NCBI GenBank assembly: GCA_002104905.1 | Contig: MCFE01000258.1 | Coordinates: forward strand, 47,644-111,643 | Source of the DNA: Basidiobolus meristosporus CBS 931.73 | Taxonomy: Eukaryota > Basidiobolomycota > Basidiobolomycetes > Basidiobolales > Basidiobolaceae | Direction of reading: 5' to 3' | Length of the DNA stretch: 64,000 nt | Shown: one piece after another, positions 45,301 through 52,780 of the stretch | How the letters are laid out: every line of letters begins with the position of its first letter | How positions within the stretch are numbered: the stretch's first letter is position 1 | Notes under the pieces: model-generated | What the model saw: the letters and a program-made list of their open reading frames with translations, nothing else | What the model was told of the DNA's origin: nothing | The model's database searches: none | Translations under genes and position numbers: made by a program

Positions 45301-45920
45301 TTTGGCGATAAACTTGGAATCGGCGCATCTGTTATCGATTGTTCTTCAGGCGTGTTGCACCACCACATATCTATTTCAGGCATGGTGTAACATCTCTGGC
45401 CACGTGGGCAACGCAGTTGCACTACCTTACCATCAGCGCATATCTGGTAGTCAAAATCGCTTACGCATTTGCCTGACCACGAATTCTTGCAGGTTTTATC
45501 CCCCATGTAGATGGAGGTTTCTGCCACAATCTTCGTCGATTTCGTAGCAATCTCCACTGTGCCGGCTGTCATTAATGAGGCTTTCATCGGCAATTCGCAG
45601 TCTACTTTCCCATTTCCAGCCTCAACGCAGACGTACCGTTCTCTTACCGGTTTCTCCTGCCAGCCGCAATCATATACGTTCCAACGTCCTTGGACACATT
45701 CTTTGTATAGGTGTTTGTTGTTCGGCAAACAAGAAGCAGCCTTCTCATTGCAAGATCCGGGAAGTGTTGTGACCTTTACTGCGGAAGTAAGCGTAGAAGC
45801 TAACCCATTGATGGTATTGATAGCTCCAGGCTCAAACGTTGCTGTTTGGGGGGGCAGAGCCAAAGCCGGTTGGGTTGTTAAGACAGCTAGGAAAGCTGTC
45901 GCTCCAGACCTGATCCACAT
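30339..45920 (-). CDS. Giant secreted repeat protein with terminal CBM19-like modules (gene 2)
   Basis: An intronless frame of 5193 codons starts with ATG at 45920 and a signal peptide (MWIRSGATAFLAVLTTQPAL). Five cysteine-rich CBM19-like modules follow at about residues 57-108, 144-188, 210-248, 283-332 and 387-429. A very long Ser/Lys/His/Glu-rich stalk follows (SAHKSVSKHEESS units), built from three ~634-residue tandem blocks. Next come 38-residue units (VRPVSSVEVTVTEPTITVTE), then the 56-60-residue units shared with gene 1. The last CBM19-like module ends the protein (CVEGQYRCLDSD, CASGTVCKSVG). There is no GPI-type tail. CBM19 in fungal chitinases binds chitin. A secreted fibre with chitin-binding heads at both ends is my inference. 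It is paralogous to gene 1, with more N-terminal modules and a longer stalk. Confidence 0.9.
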   Translation of the reverse strand: MWIRSGATAFLAVLTTQPALALPPQTATFEPGAINTINGLASTLTSAVKVTTLPGSCNEKAASCLPNNKHLYKECVQGRWNVYDCGWQEKPVRERYVCVEAGNGKVDCELPMKASLMTAGTVEIATKSTKIVAETSIYMGDKTCKNSWSGKCVSDFDYQICADGKVVQLRCPRGQRCYTMPEIDMWWCNTPEEQSITDAPIPSLSPNAECQPGPGTCIDHSTYKFCSIQGKWIKTSCPPGTTCKYGRCIMERVTGSVIQQTKVVTHAESSIVATVTVTAVNNCPAEYECTEPGYGRLFKKCINGEMKPFGCDTGALCINWVNDDLQWMGIECILQVAGVLPSASSPSSSQSPILSSVPSLPLASSTSLSIDVRPISSVSSTNEPPTCKKTTCENEGRSGIINACIHGKIRKYQCNANQVCRTTRFGPACAGKNTQRSAMSGWHRSLQVTGSSTHSQSRFTMQPSHSLNDKSDNASSFLPSGDATRSHFSIQKSSDTTSSKSANKSVNHSKYNQPTKSEDYSYSNHLNKSTHTTGSSAQKTSSERVRKSVSKHEESSISNTLKRSSTKKTTTESDHKAANKHAESSTSNMITDNKSSSKHRESSISYKPTATTAKKNSSKPDHRAAGKNGVSSIFHKPTRYSRFARPTKCPIKRTSVRSAYKPPNSSVKKSPSKSTHGAADKKKKSSISHKAAESSHRTEHADSFITKTHSTDPSIERTSDVETSHSVHPTKSSVKNPTLPTHKSVSRDAESSLTHIITISSMVGPNESAHKHTGKHNEPSHPNRRTESSPEKTPGKSAHESVRKNEEPSISHKANDSLHSFPAQPFATKASRESVHKSVSKQAESTIPHEAAETSDSVHPTDASAKKNSSKSANKPVSKHEEPARSARHAESSRDKTPRESAPKSVSKSEESTISHKPTESSAKKSSGGSVRKVSGKAAKSTHATGASAEETPIRSAHKSVSKPKESSVSYRPAEPSTTKTTNETEHKATNKHADSSISHQATDSKSSSKQEESSRGELSHSSHPTESAAKTHPTEHSSLRKSKVTSHFTRRTGPSAEKTPTESVHVNVSKSAKSSISNEATESSRSIHRIGTSVKKASSEPAHKSPGKHLESSRSTHRIESTHSIGSSAKKTSGESAQKSISKHEESSNTHMAIDSSRSLYPTESSAQKTPSNPAHRSVSKSEESVTSNKPTEVPIKKSSNEPAHKTTSKHAESSISSKATEGPTSVHPTGASAKSISGFTHKSKGEPEESSHSTQHTKSTHSTKSSTEKASSGSAHKSVSKHEGSSISHKATEASNSVHPTDASAKKSSSESTDKHVSTHKEPTRSTHQVESSMDKSQSESAHKSVSKSEEFTTSHKPTESWAKRSSIDSVAKPASKHEESSISHVATETSKSIHPTGSSAKKSFSESTHESVSKHEESAYSIHHTKSSMDKSQSESTYKSVSKSEESKISHKPSESSVKRSSSGPVTKTASEHKKQSIFHKTTKISNPVHPAKSSAKQSSSVSAHKSVSKHGNLSHSTRHAESSRDKTPRESAHKSVRRSEESTISHKPTEASAKKSSGGSVRKVSGKAAKSTHATEASAEETPSRSAHKSVSKPKESSVSYRPAESSTTKSTNETEHKAMNKHAESSISHQATDSKSSSKREESSRGELSHSSHPTESAAKTHPTEHSSLRKSKVTSHFTRRTGPSAEKTPTESVHVNVSKSEKSPISNEATESSRSIHRIGTSAKKASSEPAHKSPGKHLESPRSTHRIESTHSIGSSARKTSGESAQKSISKHEESSNTHMAIDSSRSLYPTESSAQKTPNNPAHRSVSKSEESVTSNKPTEASIKKSSNEPAHKTTSKHAESSISSKATEGPTSVHPTGTSAKSISRIAHKSKSEPEESSHTTQHKMSTHTTKSSTEKASSGSAHKSVSKHEGSSISHKATETSNSVHPTDASAKKSSSESTDKHVSTHEEPTRSTHQVESSMDKSQSESAHKSVSKSEEFTTSHKPTESWAKRSSIDSVAKPASKHEESSISHVATETSKSIHPTGSSAKKSSSKSTHESVSKHEESAHSIHHTKSYMDKSQSESTYKSVSKSEESNISHKPSESSVKRSSSGPVTKTASEHKKQSIFHKTTKISNAVHPAKSSAKQSSSVSAHKSVSKHENFSHSTRHAESSRDKTPRESAPKSVSKSEESTSSHKPTESSAKKSSGGSVRKVSGKAAKSTHATEASAEETPSRSAHKSVSKPKESSVSYWPAKPSTTKTTNETEHKATNKHAESSISHQATDSKSSSKREESSRGELSHSSHPTESAAKTHPTEHSSLRKSKVTSHLTLRTGPSAEKTPTESVHVNVSKSAKSPISNEATESSRSIHRIGTSAKKASSEPAHKSPGKHLESSRSTHRIESTHSIGSSAKKTPSNPAHRSVSKSEESVTSYKLTEASIKKSSNEPAHKTTSKHAESSISSKATEGPTSVHPTGTSAKSISRIAHKSKSEPEESSHSTQHTKSTHTTKSSTEKASSGSAHKSVSKHEGSSISHKATEASNSVHPTDASAKKSSSESTDKHVSTHEEPTRSTHQVESSMDKSQSESAHKSVSKSEEFTTSHKPTESWAKRSSIDSVAKPASKHEESSISHVATETSKSIHPTGSSAKKSFSESTHESVSKHEESAHSIHHTKSYMDKSQSESTYKSVSKSKESTIRHKPTESSAKKSSIGSVRKASSKAEEPSTSPKAIKTPNSVHSTGSSAKRSSSEPAHKFVSKHEESSHSTHHSKVSAHKARSESAHKSATKNDAPLTSHKVTESFSSIHPANSSSERSSSESAHKSVSEYKESSHSTHQAGSTHITESSADKTPSESTHESVSKHGEASISHKAAETSNFVHHTVPSAKVGSSKSAYKSKSEHEESSHSTHHSESTHTSESSADRFSSESAHHSVSKHGESMISSKPTESPSEKGYSGSVPKVSSKAEGSSNSNKASKTSNSVHSTGSISKKSSGQSTRKSASKHAELSHSAHYAQSTHTTESSFKSVSKHGKSSISHKVTESDNKSADMLAHTSNKHEESHHSIPATESSVKKTHSESIHKSASQRESSKFATHKGSSTEVTATPPKEVTMTQPTVTITDATVTLKPPSTVTLKPVVSVEVTVSEPALTITEPTVTVDPSVTFKPSKDVTLTPIVSVQVTLTEPTVTVTEPTHIVKHSVTFKPSESITVKPVTSVEVTVTEPAVTITEPTTTLYQSITLRPSENVTLNPVTSVDITVTEPRITVTEKMTTIYQSSIVRPSASVTLRPVASVDVTTTEPTVTVTEPTITVDHHVTIRPSKEVTLTPVTSVELTFTEPTITVTKKIKTLDRSIIQRPSKEITIQPVTSVDVTLTEPTNTVTEKTVTVAHSIIVSPSNEITVKPVTSVEVTLTEPTITVTEKPATVEHSVTVRPSKEVTVRPVSSVDITLTQPTITVTEKPATAEHSVTVRPSREVTIQPVSSIAITLTEPTVTVTEKPATVEHSVTVRPSEGVTIRPVSSVEVTITEPTITVTEKPATVEHSLTVRPSKEVTIQPVSSIAITLTEPTVTVTEKPATVEHSVTVRPSEGVTIRPVSSVEVTVTEPTITVTEKPATVEHSLTVRPSKEVTIQPVSSIAITLTEPTVTVTEKPATVEHSVTVRPSEGVTIRPVSSVEVTVTEPTITVTEKPATVEHSVTVRPSKEVTVRPVSSVDITITQPTVTVTEKPATVEHSVTVRPSREVTIQPVSSIAITLTEPTVTVTEKPATVEHSVAVRPSEGVTIRPISSVEVTVTEPTITVTEKPATVDHSVTVRPSKEVTVRPVSSVDITLTQPTITVTEKPATAEHSVTVRPSREVTIQPVSSIDITLTEPTVTVTEKPATVEHSVTVRPSEGVTIRPISSVEVTVTEPTITVTEKPATVEHSVTVQPSKEVTIQPVSSIAITLTEPTVTVTEKPATVEHSVTVRPSEGVTIRPVSSVEVTVTEPTITVTEKPATVEHSVTVRPSKEVTVRPVSSVDITITQPTVTVTEKPATAEHSVTVRPSREVTIQPVSSIDITLTEPTVTVTEKPATVEHSVTVRPSEGVTIRPISSVEVTVTEPTITVTEKPATVEHSVTVRPSKEVTVRPVSSIAITLTEPTVTVTEKPATVEHSVTVRPSEGVTIRPVSSVEVTVTEPTITVTEKPATVDHSVTVPPSKEVTVRPVSSIDITLIEPTVTVTVGSVDVTLPQPTINVTEKPASVEHSVTVRPSKEATIRPVSSVDITLSQPTITITEKSVTVEQSVTARQSEGVSIQPVSSADVTLTQPTITVTRKPATIEHSVNVSQSKEVTIEHVSSVEVTITGKSATVDRLITGRQSKKLTETLAVIKTGGTRTFTIKTIAEPTVTGIDTALHTVTDVTGGTVVHIVTNTETVVRPTATLAESRSEHITTSAIQTLVKPSVTVFDTTLHTVTDVTGDTIVHTVVHKVTEAETIVRPTVTVVKPHSKYVIASTIETVAGPTVIVVDTTLHTVTDITDETKDKTETHKVTDATTIVQPASTVVGSRSVIASTIETVDDPTFTITDTALHTVTDVTGETIVHTVFNKVTDAETAARPTVTVVESLDGRVTASTIETVVEPTVTVIDTALHTVTDVTGETIVHKVTDAETAARPTVTVVESLDGRVTASTIEIVVEPTVTVIDTALHTVTDVTGETIVHKVTDAETAARPTVTVVESRGEHVVASTIETVVEPTVTVVDTARHTVTDVVGETVVRDVTEVHTVAEPTGAVVRTHTKKVTESRVETAAEPTVTVVDTLMRTVTNVVGETAARQVTVVDTARHTVTDVVGETVTRAPTVAEPTVTVTDTALHTVTDVVGDTIAHEVTEVRTVAEPTVTIVDSSVHTVTDVIGEPVAHVVTAEPVVTIVETLVGEATGVRVETVVDEPTATVVDTVTDVVDKTVAQVQPTVTVVETLGGNVEGTKVETVAEPTVTEVTGETVVHTIVHKGTDAETAVRPTVSVVESRGADVITSTFETVVEPTVTVDDTALHTITEVTGKAIAHTIVNKVNNAQTVVEPTVTVVGTALHAVTDSTGETMAHSIHHKVTYAGIRIFTDTVDESLAHVVTSTQPLVHPTVTVAKSNNSVITHTAYEATVEPTRISANVCGTEYVTVTTTVTVIYEAPTAAQNNVAECVEGQYRCLDSDVSPSFSVCINGRLIENRCASGTVCKSVGHSIICDWH
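31091..32302 (-). repeat. Inverted repeat arm 2, shared with gene 1
   Basis: It is the reverse complement of 27294-28335 with one extra 168-bp unit. By eye only a few substitutions separate the arms, including one Asp/Asn change (VTDVVGETAARQ versus VTNVVGETAARQ). The arms are 2.76 kb apart, in the 3' thirds of convergent genes. Confidence 0.88.
33330..35760 (-). repeat. 114-bp (38-residue) tandem array in gene 2
   Basis: About 21 units alternate a few variants (EVTIQPVSSIAITLTEPTV, GVTIRPVSSVEVTVTEPTI, EVTVRPVSSVDITLTQPTI), each followed by TVTEKPATVEHSVTVRPS. Variant pairs recur as higher-order 228-bp units, as expected from unequal exchange. Confidence 0.85.
37600..43290 (-). repeat. Three 1902-bp tandem blocks in gene 2
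   Basis: GCGGCCTTGCCAGAAACC occurs at 39301, 41203 and 43105, spaced exactly 1902 bp (634 codons). Another marker (ACTCATGAGTAG) occurs at 37991, 39779 and 41681. The shorter first spacing, 1788 bp, reveals a 114-bp in-frame deletion in the lowest-coordinate copy. Blocks are highly similar throughout. Confidence 0.92.
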
Positions 45921-45960
45921 GATTCTAAAAACACTCTGGTGCTCGTTCCATACCAGCCAA

Positions 45961-45969
45961 CTATTTATA
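45961..45969 (-). promoter_or_regulatory. TATA box of giant gene 2
   Basis: Minus-strand TATAAATAG begins 49 bp upstream of the ATG at 45920, matching the spacing in gene 1. Confidence 0.72.
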
Positions 45970-48030
45970 TGCCTCGCAATCCCTGGAATTCGAAATTTGA
46001 AAACTAATCCGACTGTGAAAGCTCTACACCATCTTCGGTGCGCTTTTACTATTTGGTTTTGCTATCAGCACCATGTTGATAGTCTAGGTTGACGAACAAA
46101 TGAGAATTGTTAACCGATATGACAAATTCATCGTAGCGATTCCGGGATATGGTAATTTAGCTCGCCAGGCGCACATTACACGGGTGTTAAGAATAACTCA
46201 ACTCAAGTCGACAGCCCATTATAGAGCTGGCACCGATTTTGGAGTGCCACTTGCCAGTTCCGTTAGCTTACGCATAAATGACATTGTTACACCGTTTCCA
46301 TTTCCTATTCGAATGATCCTAGAGTATATCTCATGCAAGATCTTTACTATTAAATGTAAACGCCGGCTTCTAGTTTTTCTCGAGTGGGCCACAATTGCGC
46401 AAGAAGCGCACTGGCCGTTCCAACCTAGCTACATCAAGGGTCGGCTGAATTTTGTGTCTAAATCCCCGACCTCCAGCAATTCCAACTTATAAAGGATATA
46501 CTTTGTAGTTTAATCTAATCGTTGCGCACTACCCAAGCCTGGGTCAGCCACACAGACTCTGCGGAGTAACGTCAAACCAATCGTAGCCATCCATCACTTT
46601 ATGGCCAACTTGGGGCACAACTTTCATGAGAGGTGCCCTATGCGATCCCATTCTTTGGAGTGGCTGCATCGGTATTAGCACGGCTCGCAAATCAAATATT
46701 TGCGCATCCTTACGCTCTACTTGTAGGTTTGAACAAACCCTCGTGAAGGACAGGCCTACTATTGCAGAAGCTATTGTTGATGGCTAGACATGTAGTCTGG
46801 ATTAATTCTAATGTGTCTGCAATTCTAGAAGTGGTAATTCTTAAAAGAAGACTGTAAGGTATACTGGAGAGTGCTGATACGATCAAATATGTCAAGCTGT
46901 TTAATTGTGATGTCCCTAGAATCCCAAATATGGTAAGTCTATGTGATCGCACCTATTAGCAAGCATCAGATCTGCTAGGGACCCCGATAAGGATCGTCAC
47001 TCTACCAATCATTGATTTACTCCTCATGGGTTCGATTATGATTTTCTTTCCTATCTGAGCGGTATAAACATTTCTTCAGATCAGTCAAGATCTTGTAGGA
47101 GCAGGTATGTGATGGAACCATTCGCATGTATTGAGTTCATTATTAGGGAGGAGTGGTTGTAACCATGCACCCAACTACACATTGAGCAGATATGCTCCAG
47201 CTCATCTTGCTCATCCAACTCTATGTCCCGTTATCCACGGAAAGCCTATAAAATTGCTTGGAACAATCCTGCGCCAACGATGAGTGTTTGCCATGCTTAT
47301 CAACAGTGTGTTTAATAGCATATCAGGCTTGATTGAACAGCCAAATCACCGTGGTTGCCTGGTATTAGGTTTGCACTCATTGCTGGGGAGTTGGATTGAT
47401 TTAGTAATAACGTTATTCTTCCAACTTTATGGCGCTTCATTGGGCTGTATGGTAGGATTTTCCATGCCCCAAATATATTCAAGTCTAGACTTCAGATCAC
47501 CCAGCAAGCCAAGGAAAAACCAATATCCAAGCTGATGTTTCTATCTTTCGCTGACTAAACTCATTCTGGAACTCTCTGAGGACCGATTTGGAAGCCGTTC
47601 CACGCTAACCCTAAAAGTATCTCTTTTTTAACTCTACATGCTGAACCTCAACGTACATCATTGATCACTTCCATTGAAGCAATGCACTGGGCTTGATTAC
47701 CTGTCAGAGATATCACCAAGAGAGTATCAGGTGGACCAAATTAGCAAATGCAGGAATACATGTGTCACGAGACACCGAGAACTCGGTCCTCACAAGTGGT
47801 ATTCTGCAAAGCGCAACTGCATCAGGTGTTTAAGCCACTCAACAAGCATGTTGATTATCATGTACGGAGTATTTGGTCTCAACTACTGGTTCGTTTACAG
47901 TCGTACTAGACTTGTGAGGTAATCATGTAACCGCTGTTTTGACCTATTACGAGATGGCCTGCTGATTAGTCTACAGTACAGAGATATTCCCGTTTCTGGA
48001 AGCCAGGATACATGTTTCCTGCTCGGTATT
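45970..48030. other. No recognisable gene
   Basis: The longest ORF is 130 codons (46100-46492, plus). It has no recognised motif and looks like chance. Nothing supports a gene, RNA or transposon here. Confidence 0.45.
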
Positions 48031-48372
48031 CTACACATGGACTAGTCTAATCGCCTCCAAAATATATTCACTAGATCTTGAATCCATACCGCTCTCTCCA
48101 GCATAAATATTACCAGAGATGGCTACTGTGTATTCTCGAAGAACTTTCCACTTGAAGTTTTCTAGCCCAAATAAGCCACAAAGTGGGTAGTAATGATCGT
48201 GAAGCAGTTCGCCAGTTCCAGTACTAGGGGTATCGGAGATATTCGATAAGCATCTGTTTTTGTTCAGACCCACACATCGGGCCACATCGTAAGCGCTCCA
48301 ATCGGTTGTTATCTTACGTTTCAGTTTATCATCGCTTTGGTTAACACTTCTTAGTGGGACTGAATATAGCAA
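48031..48372 (-). pseudogene. Possible decayed GNAT acetyltransferase copy
   Basis: The 113-codon frame contains LLHDHYYPLCGLFGLENFKW and then AISGNIYAGESG. The intact GNAT at 55356-55862 reads LGHEHYYPKFGYLPATEW and then ENVSGEVIYAKE in the same order and at similar spacing. The N-terminal AYDVARCVGLNKNRC also faintly resembles its DYDAVYNVNKLAFNG. The acetyl-CoA loop (QxxGxG) region is missing. If the match is real, this is a paralogue with an internal deletion. The alternative is chance. Confidence 0.38.
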
Positions 48373-50734
48373 ATGGTGCAGGGGTATAGATATTTCCAGT
48401 GAATGTAAAGGTTATAAAACAAACGAATATGCACATATTGAAAGGTAATATACCAGTCATGCTGCATTCTCAGCTTGTGATATCATCCATGCCATGAAGA
48501 GGGATTAACTTTGTTTCTTGGAAGATATTTATTTAGCAGATTTCACAAGTGATGATGTATGGCCAGGTTGCATCCTGTTTGGATTCCATGCAATTCTGCT
48601 CAGAGTTGCTAAGTGGTCATGGTAGGGCGTAGAATGTCAACAAAATCGATGCTCTCAATGTGATTGGGCCTTATGGCTAGAAACCAGATATATAAGTGCG
48701 ATTTGCACGAATAGATGCGCAGTATCAGTTGTAACCGGTATAATATCGATTGCAATAAATAGACATTCGTTCTAAAGCGTTCAGTAGCTCTTCTCTTATC
48801 AGTGCTGGAAAAAAACAGAATTTTCTTGGGTGTATCTCAGCTATATTGAATTTCACATGCGCTGCACTGTGCCATTGGTGTAGAGCTGCTCATACCAGAG
48901 GTCAGCCCAGAAGCCCTGGGCCGTCACCACCACCAGAAGAATGTTGTTTAACCCAATAAGTTTAATCACGTCTATTTAGATGTCACGCTTTTCAATGCCA
49001 GTATTCGACTTGGTATTTGGCTTCTATTTGTGAGAAATCAATGCAACTACCACGCCTCTAACGCCATTATTTAGCATTTTTTGGCTCCCTCTATAACACA
49101 GCTGGGAAAATCAGTTGTCGACAATCCTTCACATTCTCAAACACCCAAACACTGTAAAACATGTGGCTGCAGAATTCCCACCTACCCATCCCATATTTAT
49201 TCAGTATGTAAGCCACCGTCAAGTTGCCAGACCCACTTGGGCCAATGTACGCGTTCTTAACATCTAAAAGGCCCACTGCATTGTCACAGCAGGAACCCGA
49301 AATAGTAAATACCTAAGTAATTTCATGAGTGAAGCTCATGACACAGAAATAGCACGACACCAAGTTGTAAATCCGTATTCAACATCTTGATCAGCCAATT
49401 TTGCAACATACCGCCTTTGGCAGATGCCTTGATAAGGTCTCCCACGATATGTGCATACTTCGTCTGAGGACTAACTTGCACGGTTTGGCCTCATTTCGTT
49501 AGCACTTTACTGTTACAAAGAAAAACTCGCAACTCCATTTGCGACCAACTTATGAAATGTTGTTGAGGGAATACACTCACTGATGGTGAAGAGGTTGATT
49601 TGTTTCTGAGAAACTCTACGTGCAACGCTACAATTGGAAGTAGCATATCAAGCCATAGTGCTGCTGTTCATTTTGTCAATGCTGCATTAGATCGAGATAT
49701 ATCTTGCGAGTTCATCCGATCGTATTGGACTACCAACGGTTATCAAACCGATATTGTTTACTTTCTTTACTGCTTCATCCATTCGATGGGAAGATGTGCA
49801 CACGGATCCATCATTGAGTCTCACCACCTAGGTTGTTTGGTGTGTTGGGAATTATCTATGCGATCAGTAGAGACTTAGACTACCCACTATGCGAAATATA
49901 ATCGTTGATGTCCACTGAGTGAGTTACGTTTGTGGACATACCAGAGCAGCCGGTTCCACATCATCATGGGGTTAACAATCGGTGAGTGTGTGCAGCCTAG
50001 ATTTCCGAATCAAGGGCCAAACTTGATGGTGCACCCCAAAGATCCGGTTATAATGATTGAGTCCAAGCATAGCAACCCAATCCATTTCACTGATATCCTG
50101 ACTACGAGATTTTCGACCCGGAAGCCTTAGTTGGTGAGAATGTATTTAGTGAAGACCAACTGGCTATATGGTTGACGTCAAGATATACGAGCATAATGAG
50201 AGTTGAAAGATCGTAATCATTGACAGGTTTCCATCTTTGATGCTAACTGGCTTGGCTAAAATCTCCTTTATGTTCGAAATGAAGAGTAGAAATCAGGAGA
50301 TTACTTAAAGCAGCGACGTCGAAAACCGGGGATGTAAAGGGCACCGCATTCTGTGTGGATAACCCAGCGTGCGAACTCCAAATTGCGAATTCCTAGCAAA
50401 CCTACCCGTTCATCCCACAGTACCTTGTCTAGCTCGTGCACATCGATAATTCACATATAATAACGATAATGGCTGACCGTTGATAAGTATTCAGCCGGTG
50501 GTAAAGTAGGGACTGATGATCAGCCCTTTTGGCTGTGGCTGTAACCGCTACCTATCATTTCACAACATTCTATATCGACCCTTTGATAGTAGGCCTCCAC
50601 CACATCTATGCAAATAGATGAGCTTTGTTACCTGCACCAAAATCATGCGATGTTACCCGATATCACTAGCCGTATTTGGAAAAATCGGTTTTATTGCTGC
50701 CCGTTCCAGGGATAGAGTACTGTAGAACACCTCG
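48373..50734. other. No recognisable gene
   Basis: Only short frames occur, the longest about 92 codons at 49600-49878, none with a recognised motif. The minus frame 49276-49091 (DVKNAYIGPSGSGNLTVAYI) looks protein-like but is unassigned. The region is probably decayed coding sequence. Confidence 0.4.
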
Positions 50735-51016
50735 TTAATCCCTACACCGAATGCTTTCGAACGCATACTTGGTTTGGTACGAACTTCTGATATTATCGTG
50801 AATTGTTGCTCCAGCACAGCCCAAAATGGTGTAAATAGCACAGCTTCCGGAGCGGACTCGGATGGAATGTCTTGGAGTAACGTTCACGCACCTTGCAGCG
50901 GTAATGTCTGCTTGGTTACCATTGAAGTCGTACCCATCATAAATGGTGGCGTAGATTTTCGAGTGAGCTACCTGGACAAGAGAAAGAAGAGCGGAGACTA
51001 TGATAAGGGATTTCAT
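50735..51016 (-). CDS. Small secreted beta/gamma-crystallin-like protein
   Basis: A 93-residue protein starts with a clear signal peptide (MKSLIIVSALLSLVQVAHS). The mature ~74 residues begin KIYATIYDGYDFNGNQADI, the pattern of a Greek-key strand with an aromatic and a glycine (Y/F-x-x-x-x-F-x-G). A second half includes GSCAIYTILGCAGA and FESIRC. Cysteines at 43, 59, 67 and 91 could form two disulphides. One such domain is typical of small extracellular crystallin-fold proteins of fungi and microbes. Its role here is unknown; wall or stress protection are guesses. A TATA-like element lies ~42 bp upstream. It is intact and intronless among decayed neighbours. Confidence 0.72.
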   Translation of the reverse strand: MKSLIIVSALLSLVQVAHSKIYATIYDGYDFNGNQADITAARCVNVTPRHSIRVRSGSCAIYTILGCAGATIHDNIRSSYQTKYAFESIRCRD

Positions 51017-51050
51017 GTTGAAGATGGTATGGCGGCTCTCCCCCCGCGGT

Positions 51051-51058
51051 TATTTATG
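51051..51058 (-). promoter_or_regulatory. TATA-like element of the crystallin-like gene
   Basis: Minus-strand CATAAATA begins about 42 bp upstream of the ATG at 51016, the same spacing as the giant genes. Confidence 0.5.
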
Positions 51059-51134
51059 ATGGTTCATGGTTGGTGTAATATGTGGTTACTGCCACCGAGT
51101 GGGAATTCTAAAGTTGCTTACTGCAATTGGCCCT

Positions 51135-51450
51135 AGCGAATCAATTCCTGGTAATGACAAGCACTCTGCTGATCCATCTCTAACTGCAACAAGAACACGT
51201 TGAAACAAGTTACCTGCTTCTCAGCACACACCCTCACGATAAGAAACAGGCCATACCAACTCAAACTTGTTAGCATGGGAATCTGGATGTTGCTTATTGC
51301 AACGAGCCTCGGTGAATCCACTCCTAGTAATGGTAAGTGCTCGGCAAATCCATCTCTAGTTTCTACACAAACAGGTTAAAGCGGGCTACCTGGCTATCAG
51401 CCCTCTCACTCACTGAAGCTAGCTTCTTGCGAAATGAAAGGCAAGTATTC
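51135..51450 (+). repeat. Diverged ~165-bp tandem duplication
   Basis: Two adjacent segments (from ~51138 and from ~51309) share TCCTGGTAATGACAAG versus TCCTAGTAATGGTAAG. They also share GATCCATCTCTAACT versus AATCCATCTCTAGTT, and CTACCTG versus CTACCTG further on. In one frame the second reads SNGKCSANPSLVSTQTG. It may be the relic of a repeated secreted domain. Confidence 0.45.
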
Positions 51451-52780
51451 ACCACCCAAGCCTGTTGGTATGGTCAGTACACTGATAATATCACACGATC
51501 CATATCTGGATTAGTTTACGATGTGATTCTACCAGTAATCAGTAGTGATACAGGGCGAGATTTTAACGAGCTTGTATGAATTGCACGAACTATACCATAC
51601 CAATTGGGGCCAATGTATGATTTAATCTCTAATCGTGCTATTGTTTTCACATGATACTTTGTGTACCACAAAATGGAATGAGTAAATTGCGAAGTGACGA
51701 TTTCCCTTCTACATGCTATTATCATCTACGTACAAAGGACACACGGTAGATGGCCCCAAGGGCGATGAATTGCATCCTAATGGTAGAGGAAATACACCGC
51801 AGCAATTTGATAAGGGTGATTTGTGTGTATCCAAGTAACTTCTGGCAATGCTGCGTAATGTAACAGGTATCCTGGCAGGAGAATCTATGGTATCAGCAGC
51901 GGTGGGAAACTTTCGAATTCCTCGAACTGTCAATGGCTTGAAGTTTTCTCATAGCATCCAACAGTTCTTGCCTGTTTCATCCGTTGGTTTTTTTTTCTCA
52001 TGAATCGGGCTTTACATAGTAATTTTTTGACATATATATCCCTAGTAAAAAACTCGGATTTTAGTTGATTTTTTGCGGAAATTTCAATGCAACTCCATTT
52101 ACAGCTACACGTTTCGTACTATTTTTGCCTGCGAAATTGCCAGAACCTCAGTTTCATAATTTGCACATCTCAGCTTTATTTAGCTTATTCACTACTGTGT
52201 GCCTACCGGTTCATGGTATATACTTCGTTATTGGGCACACAGGGGTAATCATATCAAATGCGGTAGATCATGTTGTAGTCGCTCAATGTAAATCAAATGG
52301 TCTATGAGTTCTCCCAGTCACTTCCTGCATCTCAGAATCCTGCAGCACTTTTGTTTTAGGAGATGAAACTAAAGATCAGTGCAGTGATCTCATATTCAGT
52401 TTTATGGTTTACACAATGAATGGTGGTCATTTTGCTCTAACTGTGGGCTGTGAAACTGTAAGAGCGGCAGGCACATATTTAACTGGCTACTGGATGAGCA
52501 ATCAGTAGAGCTTATCAACAATGTGACATCCTAGCTGAAAAAGGTACGCTGGCACTTGTCCAGGGTGAGAGTAGGATTGTAGCCTACATTGCAGGATGCC
52601 TAAAGATATTTGCCAACTTATTTGGTGTGTTATTTCCCAGACAATTTCTTGACTGGGATTTATTTACTCCCCAACTAGTTCCATCATATCGCCAACATTG
52701 GGTGATAACCACGTACTATCATAGAACTTCCAATCATGTCCAGTAGCTCCAAAATCATCACAGTAGTGTGCATAAATAAG
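51451..52780. other. No recognisable gene
   Basis: Short ORFs only (up to 80 codons), none recognised. No transposon homology to other parts of this window was seen. Confidence 0.4.

Noticed and set aside
46100-46492. A 130-codon ORF upstream of gene 2
   Set aside because: No motif, signal peptide, promoter or compositional support; consistent with chance.
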